Below, one piece after another: positions 22,527 through 34,071 of a stretch of 64,000 bases of DNA. This DNA comes from Agroathelia rolfsii (taxonomy: Eukaryota; Basidiomycota; Agaricomycetes; Amylocorticiales; Amylocorticiaceae). The first letter of the stretch is position 1. Each line of letters begins with the position of its first letter. Where the stretch lies: positions 3,011,001 to 3,075,000 of the forward strand of contig JABRWF010000005.1 in assembly GCA_018343915.1 (NCBI GenBank), read 5' to 3'. Below the pieces are notes generated by a model. It made no database searches, was not told where the DNA came from, and saw only the letters and a program-made list of their open reading frames with translations. The position numbers were made by a program, and so were the translations under genes.

Positions 22527-23640
22527 TGCCAGACGCTGAGGACGTCAACTTCGACGCAGTGACTCGGACTTGAGATCTACGTCTGCCTAATCATATTTTC
22601 AGAAACAGCCATAATTCTCTGTTGTACATTATCCTCTAATTTCCGCATTCGTGCGGACATGTATTAGTAATGATAAAAGAATACCACTGATAGTGTAGCC
22701 TCATGAATTAACGCGGTAATTACATCATACCTTTGAGCTCCAGATGCTCCAACATGCAATCTCTTGCCTAGAGCTCTGGTCCTCTTCGGGCCACAAATTT
22801 ACGCCTAAAGAAGAGATGGACGGCCAAAATCTAGAACACTGTTAATCTTTTTGCATTCCAACTAACTGATGACGAAAGTTGCTTGTTTTGCCTTATTTTG
22901 TTTTGTATTGATCCCGTGGATACCAGTAAAGTTGATAATATTGATCATGGGTTCGAGATTCTAGATTCTCGAGCTGCTTTAGATCTGCCACAACTGAATG
23001 ACGTGCCACCTTCTAATAAGCTTGGTTGATCTAAACTCCGGAGGTCTCCTATACGGCCAACGTTCTTCCTGCTGCCTAGTATGTATTGATATTGTTCGCT
23101 TTCATCGTGCATTGTTCGGCCTCAATCAATGCCTTGAAGTTTTGACGCCTAAACATCTAGAAATGCTGATAGAACATTTTTCAATTCTCAATTGCAAGTG
23201 CACGAGTCGCCTGTCAGCTGAACCTCTCTGAGGCGATCAAAAAAAAAAAACAAACAAAACAAAACTCAGAGTTGAAACAGCTTAAACGATCGCAGTGAAT
23301 ATCTTCCGAGGAGTCTTCTCCACTTTCCGATGGCTGCCTTATTGAATTTCCGGATGAACAACTTGACGCATATGGCTCACTCTTTATCGTCATTGACTGA
23401 CTTCTTCCGTTCATCGACGTCAGAATGGCTGCTTTGGGCATTCCATCGTCATTTATGTTGCTCTGTGGAATGTATGCAGACGTCACCTGCCTCCCACGAT
23501 GAATGACAGAAGCCATGTGTATAGCTTTCTCTGGGTCCTATTAAGAGGACAAACGTCGTCCTTTCTGACATTCATCATCACTTCCGACCCGTCTCTTTCA
23601 CACATCGAGCACAAGACCCAGTTTTACAGGCTCAATAACC
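22527..23640 (+). promoter_or_regulatory. Intergenic and opsin upstream region
   Basis: About 1.1 kb with no supported gene. It holds a near-palindrome of direct GATTCT units (22953-22973) and two ACGTCA-type half sites (CGACGTCA at 23415, AGACGTCA at 23478) 155-225 bp before the rhodopsin start. These half sites echo the CRE-like site upstream of crtI. Confidence 0.35.
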
Positions 23641-24888
23641 ATGTCTCTCGAGTCCTTACCTATCCTCTCCTCTATCAACTCCAACCCCTCAACTGCGCAG
23701 GAGGCACTCACAACCGGGACTTCAGACTGGTTATGGGCCGTCTTTGCCGTCATGTTGCTTTCTGACCTCATCTTTATTTTCTGGGCCTATCGGGTAAGTT
23801 CGGTTATGAGTAGCACTTGAACATGCCAATGTCTTATATTACGTCTTTGACTCATCCAGAGACCTATTGGCACGCGCGTCTTCCACCAAATTCCAATCTG
23901 GATTTTGACGACGGCCACGATTGCATACTTTGCTATGGCTTCCAATCTTGGTAATACGCCTATCCGTGCTGAGTTCTCGCGTGGCTGGGCTGGCGGTTCA
24001 CCCACGAGGGCGATTTGGGTAAGTAAAATATTATTACAACACGCTCCGATGATGCCGAGAAAGCTTAATATATGACGTCAATACACATAGTATGCGCGCT
24101 ATATTGACTGGACGATCACCACTCCACTGTTGTTGCTGGAGCTTTTGCTCGGGACCGGACTTCCACTCTCAGATATTGTTTCGGTCGTTTTCATGGATAT
24201 CGTTATGATCGTCTGCGGATTGATCGGTGCTCTAGTCGCATCTACCTACAAATGGGGTGAGTAGCTTTTGTCGGTGGTATTACTTGGAGTGTGGCTCATA
24301 TTCGTTCCAAAGGTTTCTTCACCTTTGGTTGTGCTGCACTGATCTACATCTGGTGGCACCTTATCGGCCCCGCTCGCTTCTCTGCTGGCAACCTCAGCGC
24401 GGATGCAGGAAGGGCCTACTCGAGTAGCGCCATGTACCTCAGTTTCATTTGGATGTTGTACCCGATCTGCTGGGGTCTCTCAGACGGAGGAAACGTCCTT
24501 CGTCCTTCGGGTGAAATGATTTTCTACGGTGGTAAGTATCCAATTCGGACGTATATACCTATCTGGGCTAATACATCTTCTTTTCGTCCAACTAGTTCTT
24601 GATATATTGGCCAAGCCCGTGTTCTGCTTCTGGCACGCCCATGCGCTACGCAAAGTGGCCTATGCTGGGTATGGCTTGCACAGTGGCAAGGCAAGTATTG
24701 GTGCCGGTAACGCTGCTGGTGGTGCAGGATATGGTGGCGGTATGGGATACACCAACGGTGCAGGAACTGGTGTGGCAGGAAATGGTGCAGGCTATGCTAA
24801 TGGTGCAGGGAACAGTGCAGGCTATACCAATGGTGCCCAAACCGCGGCCGCGCCCAACGCCACAGGTACCACTGGTGCACGCGTTTGA
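23641..24888 (+). CDS. Microbial (type I) rhodopsin, retinal-binding
   Basis: Seven-helix photoreceptor or light-driven proton pump of fungal membranes. Five exons (23641-23793, 23860-24018, 24091-24256, 24313-24531, 24596-24888) total 330 codons (329 aa). Helix C reads ARYIDWTITTPLLLLEL: Arg107, Asp110 (counterion/acceptor, Asp85 of bacteriorhodopsin), Thr114 and, at the donor position, Glu121 (Asp96). Helix F has WMLYPICW and helix G has LDILAKPVF with Asp235 and the Schiff-base Lys239, so unlike opsin-related chaperones (HSP30/YRO2 type) it can bind retinal. The acceptor/donor pair suggests outward proton pumping; this is inference. After helix G comes a C-terminal tail of about 80 residues rich in Gly, Asn and Ala. 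It lies downstream of the retinal-forming oxygenase on the same strand, like carX and carO of Fusarium. Confidence 0.95.
24690..24870 (+). repeat. Gly/Asn/Ala-rich degenerate repeat in opsin tail
   Basis: The coding strand repeats short units translating as GAGY, NGAG and GYTNGA-like elements. It is in frame with the rhodopsin and free of stops, so it is part of the protein rather than a decayed repeat. Confidence 0.7.
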
Positions 24889-25608
24889 ATGATTGCAACT
24901 CCATGAAGAAACCACGAAGGAATGAAACAATGATATCAAACGGAACTGATGAGGCCACGTTTTGTTAACACACTTGTATAATTTTTAATGACTTGTTTTT
25001 CTCACTTCATGTAAATTTTTGTCTTGTAAAGTATCAAATACTACTAGTTAATTCTACAACAACTTTCTATGATACTGTGACGTAAAAACGTTCTACCCAG
25101 TAGTGCGGAAGCAGTGATGAAATAGGAGTTGTAATACAAAAGCTGTAGGCTTAACCCAGTCGTAGTCTGGGCTTCAAGCGCTTCAAGCTCCGAAAGCTTT
25201 GTATATACATGGTCGATTAGTCTAACATGTTCGTTTGGAGTTTTTTTTGTACTGTGTTCGGGCGACCGGTACCAATGCCTACTGTACATGCCAGTGTGCT
25301 TACGCAGCATCCGTGCGTATGACAAATACTACAGTTCTATAATTCTACGGAAATTGTCAGACGGAACTCGATCATTCGAGAATAATTACAATCAGTATAA
25401 ATTGAAGCTGGAATCCACTGACTGTTACCGACAATATTCAAAATCAGCTAATCGTTTCCAGGAATCAGGCCATACCAGCCCAAGAAATTGGTCAAGATCA
25501 CACCGAGCACGAATAGTCACACCGTGACATAGCGTGTGCGTGACGGCGCGCAGTGACTAAAAGACTTCCGGGAGCGCGTCTGTTGGTGCATTTGACCTCT
25601 GTTATACG
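24889..25608. other. Intergenic, opsin to DNMT5
   Basis: 720 bp holding the opsin 3' end and the DNMT5 promoter. No gene or repeat is recognised. Confidence 0.5.
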
Positions 25609-28600
25609 ATGGCCAGGCCATCCAAGGCGCAATCTACTACTTCGAAACAAAAGACTCTTAAATGTTTCTTCTCAAGTGGCTCCGACTTGAAGAATAAGGG
25701 CAAAACCAAAAATGAAAGTCGCAGTGACGAGGAGCCCGAGGACATTGTTGACGATGATGACCAAGCCGAGGTGCCCAAGGGTGCAGCGCCTGACATGTCC
25801 AATCTGCCACCTATAAACAAGATACCAGAGATCTTCTCAGATCTTGTCTCCCATATACCCGAAATCAAAGATGTCGCCGAGTTGATTCAAGGGCGCAAAC
25901 TGCGCGTGGCGACCATGTGTTCTGGGACTGAGTCTCCTTTGTTGGCCCTTGATCTCATCTGCCAGTCTATCTTGGCACAACATGGAGTGAAGATGGAGAT
26001 AGACCATGTCTTCTCCTGCGAAATCGAGCCATTCAAACAGGCTTACATTGAGCGGAATTTCCATCCACCTTTGCTCTTTCGTGATGTCTGTGAGCTCGGA
26101 GACGGCTATGCGTAAGCAGGAGTTAATTAATTTTCAAATGGATGTTTCCCCTTATTATGATACTTAGAACGACTGCTTATGGTGCATTGGCCCAAGTGCC
26201 GGGAAACGTTGATCTTCTTGTTGCTGGGACATCATGCGTCGACTACTCTAACTTGAACAACGAAAAGCAAGACCTGGAGGCCAACGGAGAGTCTGGCCGT
26301 ACCTTCCGTGGCATGATGTCTTGGGTCACAGCCCATCGACCTCCAATTGTCATCCTCGAAAACGTCTGCTCCGCTCCTTGGCCACGGGTACAGGAGAAGT
26401 TCGAAATGGAAGGTTATAGCGCCACGTTTCTCCGTCTCGACACAAAGCAATTCTACATCCCTCATACTCGTACCCGCGTTTACCTGTTCGCGGTCAACAA
26501 ACGCTCCTCTTCGAAGATACCCGAAAAATGGGAGGAGCTGATTACAAATAAGCTTAAACGTCCCGCCTCAGCGAGTTTGGACTCTTTTCTGCTCGCATCA
26601 GACGATCCACGTATACAACAGTCGCGTGAAAAGCTTGTGCAGGAAATCGCACGGAGTGCAGACAGGAAGTCTGGCAGGACGGACTGGGCCAGGTGTCAAT
26701 CGCGTCATGAGCGTACTAGGCTCGAGATGGAACTTGGGGCTAAACGTCCTCTTACAGGGTGGGATGAAGGTACCGCATTATTTTGTTCAATTCTTTCAGC
26801 TAGCTCATGCTAGTTTACTCAGGTGGATCGTGCAAGTTGCCTGACTATGCTTGGAATGACTGGGGCCGAGGCCAGGTAGAACGAGTGTGGGACGAAATGG
26901 ATATTCTCTTCCTGCAAGCTGCCCAAGAAGGCGTTGATGCCTCGTACAAGACGTAAGAGAATTGTCACTTATAAACTACATGCGATCTAATGCCTTATTT
27001 TAGGCAAGTATGGAACCTGTCGCAAAACGTAGATAGGATCAACGTGCCGAAGTGGGGTATCTCTCCTTGCTTGACACCTTCAATGATTCCCTTCGTCACC
27101 AACCGTGGTGGACCCATGGTCGGACTGGAGGCGCTCTCCATGCAAGGTCTCCCCGTGGACAGATTGCTCCTGACGCGTGAAACAGAGGACAACTTGGCGG
27201 ATCTTGCTGGAAACGCGATGACATCTACAGTCGTCGGCGCCTGTATCCTAGCCGCTCTCGTCGCAGGTAAAGGTCTTATCAAGTCGGGAAATGATCAAGA
27301 AAGCTACGAGATCAAGAATCATGGGAAAGAGGAGATCCCCGACCAGGACGATGAGATGCTCGTTGACGGCAAAGCCGATCCTGCCACAATTCCGATTGAG
27401 GAGCATATCATTGGTGATGATCAACTTGTCTCACGAACGCTCAATTCTTCGCATTCGAGCGACTACTCCCTTTCGGATTTATTGCGTGAGGCTACGCGTT
27501 CCGTGCGTCTATGCACTTGCGAGGGACGCAAAGACGTTTTTGAGCGCCCCTTCCAACGCTGTGTAGACTGCGGCTTGACAGTCTGCAGGAGATGTGCCGG
27601 TCGTCCTGAACATAATCATCAACTCATCAATCTCGCTGCCAACCCTCGTCTCCATCCCCTAGACTTTGCCAAGATTCTCAAGGCTGCATTGCCTATGTCT
27701 TTGAACATCCCTGGCGTTTCTCGAGAACTGCTCGATGATATGAAGAAATCTCACAGCCTAGAGATTCCGGGCAAGCGGTGGTCCACTTGGTCCGCTGCTG
27801 TGGTTCGGGCTACGCAGATGGAGCTTCGTTTCGTTGAGCCGAAGCGCCAGGACATTTGGTCCGCCATGTATGAGTCTCCGACGGCCATCCTGGAGCTCAT
27901 CTTCCATCCGCAACAAACGAAGTGGAGGTTATATGCTAAGGCCGAGGCCCATGAACCCGCCAACTCCGAGATTCGCAGGCTCCTTCGTTCGCCAGTTGCG
28001 CGCTTCGTGTGCAAGGGTGCTTTACTCAAGGGGCAATGGGAGTTCGCTCTTCCGAGCACGACGACAGTGAACATCAAAATATCTGCTACAGGACCGCAGG
28101 TCGACTCTTGGGGAAAAAGGCTTGGGTTACAGGATTTAGGGCACAAAGAAAGCACCGTCGCCTCTCAACTTCGTATCGAAGTCCCTCAGGAAGATCGCAA
28201 GAAGTTCGACCGCGACATCGACGGCATCTACACGCTGTTGGATAAATGTGGTACCGCCAATAGCGCCTTGCATAAAAAGCAGAGTGCAGCGGACGATGCT
28301 CTCCCACCCCTTTTCATGCTCCTGGATCCTACTCGCACCGGCGACAGCAAGGATGATTCGTTCGTATTCTCCATCACCATCAAACGTCTCGAATTTGGAG
28401 AATCGAGGCCCATTGTCTGCCGTCTGGATTCTTCCTGGAGACAGTCGTCATCGGCAGAGACTCGAGAAGTTCCCTGTCATATTTCTTGTAAATGGGTTCT
28501 GGCAACGTCGGCGAAACTCGAGGTAGCTCATCTTTTTGGATGTACTCAGCTATTTACTAATCAAATTTTCTCTAGCCATCCAGTGGTCAAAGGGCAAACT

Positions 28601-31600
28601 TCTCTGTCCCGGGAGATTCCTTAAGCGTCTCCGCTTCGTACGACTCTTGCTCCAGCGCGACGGCTATGCTTTTGGCCGAGGTTGATCTGCGTTCTCAAGC
28701 TGGACCCGAGTGGCCCCGCGGACACTGGACGGAGGTCGACCGGATCAACGAGCGAGAGACTTACCGAGCACTAAGCTTCTTTACGGAGCGTATTCGCAAC
28801 ATTGACGATCGCTATCAAGAGTGGCAAGCGGTTGCTCAACCCTCAGATGCGGATAGCAAGTCTCTATGTAGATGTGAACGTTGTGCGCCTGCACCGCCGA
28901 CATTGCAATGGGCGAAACAGTCAAACAAGATCGTCCCTGTTGAAAACCAGTCGGAGGCCGGAGAATACGAACGCCGCTTGAAGCGACGCCCTCCTCCCTT
29001 TGTCACCCAACTCAAGCTCGACGAGGAGACCGGCATTGGGCATGTTCGTCTCGGTGTTAATGTTGCATCATTGCTGCACCGTGCTGCCTCACGTCTGCCC
29101 TCGAGGTCACTGAATACCCTTCGAACCCTAGCTTGGCGTCTCAACACGAACTTTGTTCCACTGGCGAAGCTGCCCCCACCCAAGTTCTATCTGAAGAGCA
29201 ACAAGCAGGACAGAGAGCACGAGCAGCCACCCCATTTCAAGATTCCTCTCCGTCATGAGCAGTTGCGATCGCTAGAATGGATGCTGAAGCAAGAGTCTGT
29301 CTCTGCGGCTCCGTTTATCGAAGAAGAAATTTCCGAGGCTATTCTCGAGCCTCTTGGATGGCGAGCCGAGGGTCGTGCGCAGCAGGAGATCAAGGTCAGG
29401 GGTGGCGTTCTTGCGGACCAAGTTGGATACGGCAAGACGGCTATTACTCTCGGTTTGGTCGATTGTGCTGCCAAAAATATCAAAACCGAGTTTAAGGAGA
29501 TGGACAAGGAGCTGAAGGGGAAGATCGCTGTACGAGCAACGTTAGTCGTCGTACCTCCTCACTTGACGAAACAATGGAAGTCGGAGGCGGAGAAATTCGC
29601 GGGAAATCACTTCAAAGTCGTTCTCATCTCGACGATGGCCAACATTCGTAAGCTGAGGATTTCGGACATCCAGAAGGCGGACCTTGTCATTGTAGCGTCG
29701 AATATTGTGAAGAGCAAAGTGTACCAGGATGTCCTTACTGCTTTCGCTGCAGGTGGCGACCTTCCTGCTCAGGATGGACGATACTTTAATGCCCGTTTCG
29801 ACAAGGTCCTCGAATCGCTTGCTACTCAAGTCGATAGGCTTCGTGATGAAGGGCCTGAGGCGGTCATGAAGCAGATTCTCGAAGCAAGAAAACGAGGTAA
29901 TGAATTTTCAGAAGAAAAAAGTTCTATAATATATAATTCTAACAATCAAATCATCAGAGGAAGATGGTCATTCCGAAGCCTTCGTTCCCACTAAGCGTCT
30001 CAAGGGCAAGCAATACCGTGATGCCGCCGATGCCGCAGAAGCTGCTGCTGCCACTGTCAAGAAGACTAATGAGCTTATCGACGCTGGTATCCGCAAGATG
30101 GCCAAGCTTCAGGTCAGCCCGCTGCGCAAGAATCGGGCTGAAGTCTTCATCCAAGTGTCTCCACCCAAGGGATACGAATCCCTAGAAGCCTCTTTCAGGA
30201 GATCGCCACCACGACCCCTGCATATGGACGTTGATCAAGACGACGAGGAGGATGATACCAAAATTGTCCGTGGCAAGAGGAGTACCAGGGCAAAGCGCCC
30301 CGTTTTCATAGATGATGAAGATGAGGGCGAAGATGAGGCTATGATGTCTACAGGCGATTCCGATGCGCACGTTGCGAAGAAGCGCAAGACTTCAAGGGCA
30401 TCGGGCAGAAGTGTTAAATCTTCGGATGATGAGGACTTTATCGTCGTTTCTGATGACAGTGACGAGGAGAAGGACAGCGATGATGTCTTTGAGGACAGCG
30501 AAGACGAAGATTTGAAACCACGCAAGCATTCGGCCGCCAAAGCCAAGCCGAGCAAGCCCGCTCGTAGTGCCAAAGGAAAGCAATCTCGTGCGACCGATAC
30601 CTCTGAAGCCGAAGAGAATGGCGATGTAGAGGACGAGAAGCCGAAGAAAAAGCGCAAGGCAGTGGCCAAACCGACTAAGCCTAAAACTCGCGTCGAATTG
30701 TCCGACCCATGGGGCCTCAAGTCTCGCGCTGTAAAGAGTGACTGGACAGAAATGACGTCCCCTTTGCTTGAGATGTTCCATTTCGCCCGCAAAGTCATCG
30801 ATGAGTACACGTATCTCGATGGCAGCACTCGTCTCATGCACACGAAAGTGAGCGCTGATCGCAAGTGGGTGCTTTCTGGTACGCCACCGGTAAATAGCTT
30901 CCCCGAAGTCAAGACCATCGCTGCATTCCTCGATATCCATCTCGGTGTTGATGACGATGGCGATGTTATCTCCAAAGACGACAAGGAGGAAAAAAAGAAG
31001 CGCCGAGAGCAAACAGGCGAGATTAAATTTGGGTTTTATCATTGCTAGTAATCTAACTGATTAATCTAGCGGTCGAGAAATTCCACTCTTTCCGTGAAGT
31101 TCACAGTCTGGAGTGGCATGCCCATCGTCGAGAGCTCGGCCAGCGCTTCCTAGACCAATTCGTTCGCCAGGTGGGCTTTCGTCCTCTCTAAACCATTACT
31201 CATGAGCTAATACCCTTTCCAAGAACATTGCCGAGATTGACGAAATCCCGTGGTCGGAGAAGATCGAGAAGAATGAGCTGCCGGCAGCCGAGCGTGCCAT
31301 CTATTTAGAACTAGAGCATTTCTTGCGAGGCCTTGACATGAAGATTCAGCGGAAAAAGAAGTCAGAGAGCGACAGAGACGTGCGACTAGCCAAGGCGCTT
31401 GGCGAGAGCAAGTAAGCCAGCAGCTTCATCATTCTAAGTAGGATATTGACTGATCCGCATCCAGATCTGCCGAGGAAGCGCTTTTGAAACGGTGCTCTCA
31501 CTTTGATTTGGAGACAACGGACGAGGAGAATGCTATGAAAGCCTGCGAGGTGATCGTCAAAGAACGCAAGAAGCAGCTTGAAGACTGTCGTCAAGACTTG

Positions 31601-32772
31601 CTCCAGCGGATCGAGGAGGCCTACAAAGAGGAGCTAGCCATCTCCAAGATACTTGGAAGTTCCGCGGAGGAATCCTTGTTCAAGGAATGGGTCCGAGTTT
31701 CATGGACTGAAGGTCATGATGACCACGATGCCACCGAAGCCATCCAGGAACTTCTGAAAGAAGCGGGCGTTGCCAAGGTCAAGGCCGCAGGAGGCGAGAC
31801 TCGTAACAAAAACGCGCGCAAGGATGACATGAGCGGCTCGATGAAAACACGGGTATGGGAGCACCGCGAGGCTACGCATGTTATCCGCCGCATCGCAAAG
31901 GAACTTACGGCGCGGTTAAGGTCTTTACGCTACTTCACCGCTGTTCGCGACCTCCAAAGCGAGAAGACGCCCGAAGTATCCTGCCCTGGCTGTGGAAGGA
32001 CCAAAATTCCCATCAATGAGGTCGCTGTGCTGTCTTCCTGTGGGCACATGGGCTGCTTGAGCTGCGTCACTCGCTGCGCCGGCCAGGAGCTTTGCGTGTA
32101 CGCGGAATCCGGCAAATGCAAGGCTCCTGCTAGGGTGACCAACATTGTCGAAGGCAAGTACCTCGGCGTCGACGACGAACGTGATGGTAAAGGGCGGCAT
32201 TTCGGGCGTAAATTGGAAAAAGTCGTGGAGCTCATCAAGTAAGTTGTGTCTCCTTCCGCAGTATTCAACCCAGGCTAATCGCACGACATATTTGTAGAAC
32301 CCGTATTCCCAAGAATGACCGGATCCTCGTGTTCGTCCAATTTGCCGATCTCACAGCCAAAGTCGCAGAGGCCTTTAAAGCGCACGGCATCTCCTTCCTC
32401 GAGATCAGGGGTACGGCAACACAAAAAGCTAACACGCTCGAAAAGTACCAAAACGATTCCAAGGAGCGCGTGCTTCTCCTGAACTACACGAACGAATCCG
32501 CCTCAGGGGCTAATCTCACAGGCGCAAACCATGCCATTTTCCTCAGTCCCTTGCTTACGACGTCCCAGGCCGAGTACGATGCGCAGGAAACGCAGGCAAT
32601 TGGTCGTTTGAGAAGATACGGGCAGAAGAAGCATGTCCACATCTGGCGATTCCTTTCGGCCAACACTATTGACGAGATCATTTACGAAGAGAGGACTGAC
32701 GGCAAGAAGAGGGAAGAGGAGGCAGCTAGAGCCGAGGATGATGAGGTCATGATTGTTGATGAAGACGAATAA
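25609..32772 (+). CDS. DNMT5: DNMT5-type DNA methyltransferase with RING and SNF2 ATPase
   Basis: Maintenance-type cytosine-5 methyltransferase fused to a remodeller, as characterised in Cryptococcus. Ten exons (25609-26111, 26168-26769, 26823-26952, 27004-28522, 28576-29896, 29958-31016, 31070-31170, 31224-31411, 31465-32238, 32298-32772) total 2224 codons (2223 aa). Order: PIP-box-like QKTLKCFF (residues 14-21); methyltransferase with CSGTESP (motif I, about 103), GTSCVDYSNLN (motif IV, the DNMT5 variant of PCQ) and ILENVCSAPW; a cysteine-rich CTCEG...CVDCGLTVCRRC module; SNF2 Walker A ADQVGYGKTA (about 1195) and VIDEYTYL/WVLSGTPP (about 1640-1665); RING CPGCG...SSCGHMGCLSC (about 1980); and helicase C ending ETQAIGRLRRYGQ. 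A long acidic/basic disordered insert lies between the Walker A and B regions (about 1430-1600). The 31017-31069 intron starts GC. No N-terminal chromodomain is seen. Confidence 0.93.
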
Positions 32773-33120
32773 AGTAATGAATATCTTTGTTGTGATCTAT
32801 TGAAGCATATAATGGGTGTCTCTTATCTAGGGATTTACACTGTTTTCCTATGCTGTGACGGTGCTTTTTGTTTTACGTACACTGCTATTATATCATATGT
32901 AATGGGTAATGATTTACGATACATTGGTCGGTTCCAATATAGCAGCAATGTGTGAGTGACCTGACCTCGAGCACACCCAAATCCTTGTCCTGAAGCAAGA
33001 ATGGGGTCTTCTTGTGGTACCTTTTGGCATTACCTGCCCACGTAGAAAACTACTGGCCTGAAAACAAGGAGCAATGCTGTCTTGATTCAGACGAATGATT
33101 CCAGACGCACATGCAAGCCC
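32773..33120. other. Intergenic, DNMT5 to CRIPT (convergent)
   Basis: Two 3' ends face each other across about 350 bp of AT-rich DNA. No gene is seen. Confidence 0.5.
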
Positions 33121-33682
33121 TCATTTGCTTGACATTACATAGCCGGATGTATCTAAGATCGCCTTGCCGCATATAGAGCAAATACCCTTTCTGTAAGCGC
33201 AACCTGTACATAAGGCAAGGAATTATGTAAGAACAAACCAGTCACAACTGCCCGAGGGCGTCAGCTTACCATGACAATATTTGGCTTTATTCTGCGTCGT
33301 TGGCTGTTTACAGTCTTTACATTTCGATTGATAGGGCTGAGTAAGTGATGAGTCAGAATTTGGAGACTATTATTCAAAGTGCTAGTGCTCACCTGGAACC
33401 GGTTCGAGCTCGTACCTGGTCGACCGAGCAACTTGTTTTCTCCAATCTTACGAGAGCCATCCTTTATGCTGGAGGAAGTAGACTTGAAGGGGTCTGGGGC
33501 GGCAACCTGCGTATACAAAGATAAGTATTGGCAAGACGTCAACGGGATTCCCAGATAGTATGCGATAGAAGCTAGAGCCGCGATTACGAACCTTGGACAG
33601 TTTCTATTACAGAAGATGAACAACCGAACGAATCAGTAACGTCTTGAGGGGAGCTCACCTTCTCGCACTTGGTGCAGACCAT
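33121..33682 (-). CDS. CRIPT: CRIPT, cysteine-rich PDZ-binding/minor spliceosome factor
   Basis: Small zinc protein, conserved across eukaryotes and implicated in splicing (with RNPC3 in the minor spliceosome) and in animals in PSD-95 binding. Five exons (33682-33659, 33603-33592, then three downstream) give 100 codons (99 aa), the normal size. It starts MVCTKCEKKLSKVAAPDPFK, continues RKIGENKLL, and has CX2C pairs CKDC, CHGC, CSIC in the usual order (YQSKCKDCKQ, KAKYCHGCAYRKGICSICGK), ending ILDTSGYVMSSK. Exon 2 is a 12-nt microexon encoding KLSK. The animal C-terminal PDZ ligand is not conserved here, as expected in fungi. Confidence 0.94.
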
Positions 33683-34071
33683 GTCAAAAGTGTGATTGTT
33701 GCTGAGAAGTTGGAGCTGGATTGGGCGAGTCGCTTTAGCCTGAGTGTAGTACCAGAGCGTGGCAATGGACAAGTGGTAAGCAACGTCATTTACTTCCGAC
33801 TTTTGTCTAATCAAATCTACATTTTGGGCATATAACACTCGGATTCAGTTCCTAGTCAGGATTGTCATCCACTACCATAGAAATATGGTCTGCAAGATTG
33901 TATTACTGCATATATATATAGTATGAATATGTTCCTAATACGAAGAAATTTTGAGTAAATAAAATTGTACGAATTGTAGATGGGGTACAAAGGATCTAAT
34001 GAATTTGGATGCATTGAAAGTTATGGCAAATAAATGCGAGAGAGCTAGATATCAACGCATTCTCTAAGCAG
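33683..34071. other. Intergenic, AT-rich
   Basis: About 390 bp, notably AT-rich (tatatatata around 33910), between the CRIPT promoter and the 3' end of the next minus-strand gene. No gene is seen. Confidence 0.5.

Noticed and set aside
22953..22973. Heat-shock element upstream of the opsin
   Set aside because: The GATTCT units give GAA cores at 7-bp spacing, which does not match contiguous, gapped or step-type heat-shock element spacing.
22998..23516. Possible small genes between the carotenoid oxygenase and the opsin
   Set aside because: Short open frames on both strands, with no domains, no splice partners and no signal peptide. Treated as intergenic.
23641..24888. HSP30/YRO2-type opsin-related chaperone instead of rhodopsin
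   Set aside because: Those proteins lack the helix G lysine; here Lys239 and Asp235 are both present.
28836..29183. Long antisense open frames in DNMT5, also 30235-31042
   Set aside because: They mirror the high codon bias and charged low complexity of the sense frame; no motifs are present.
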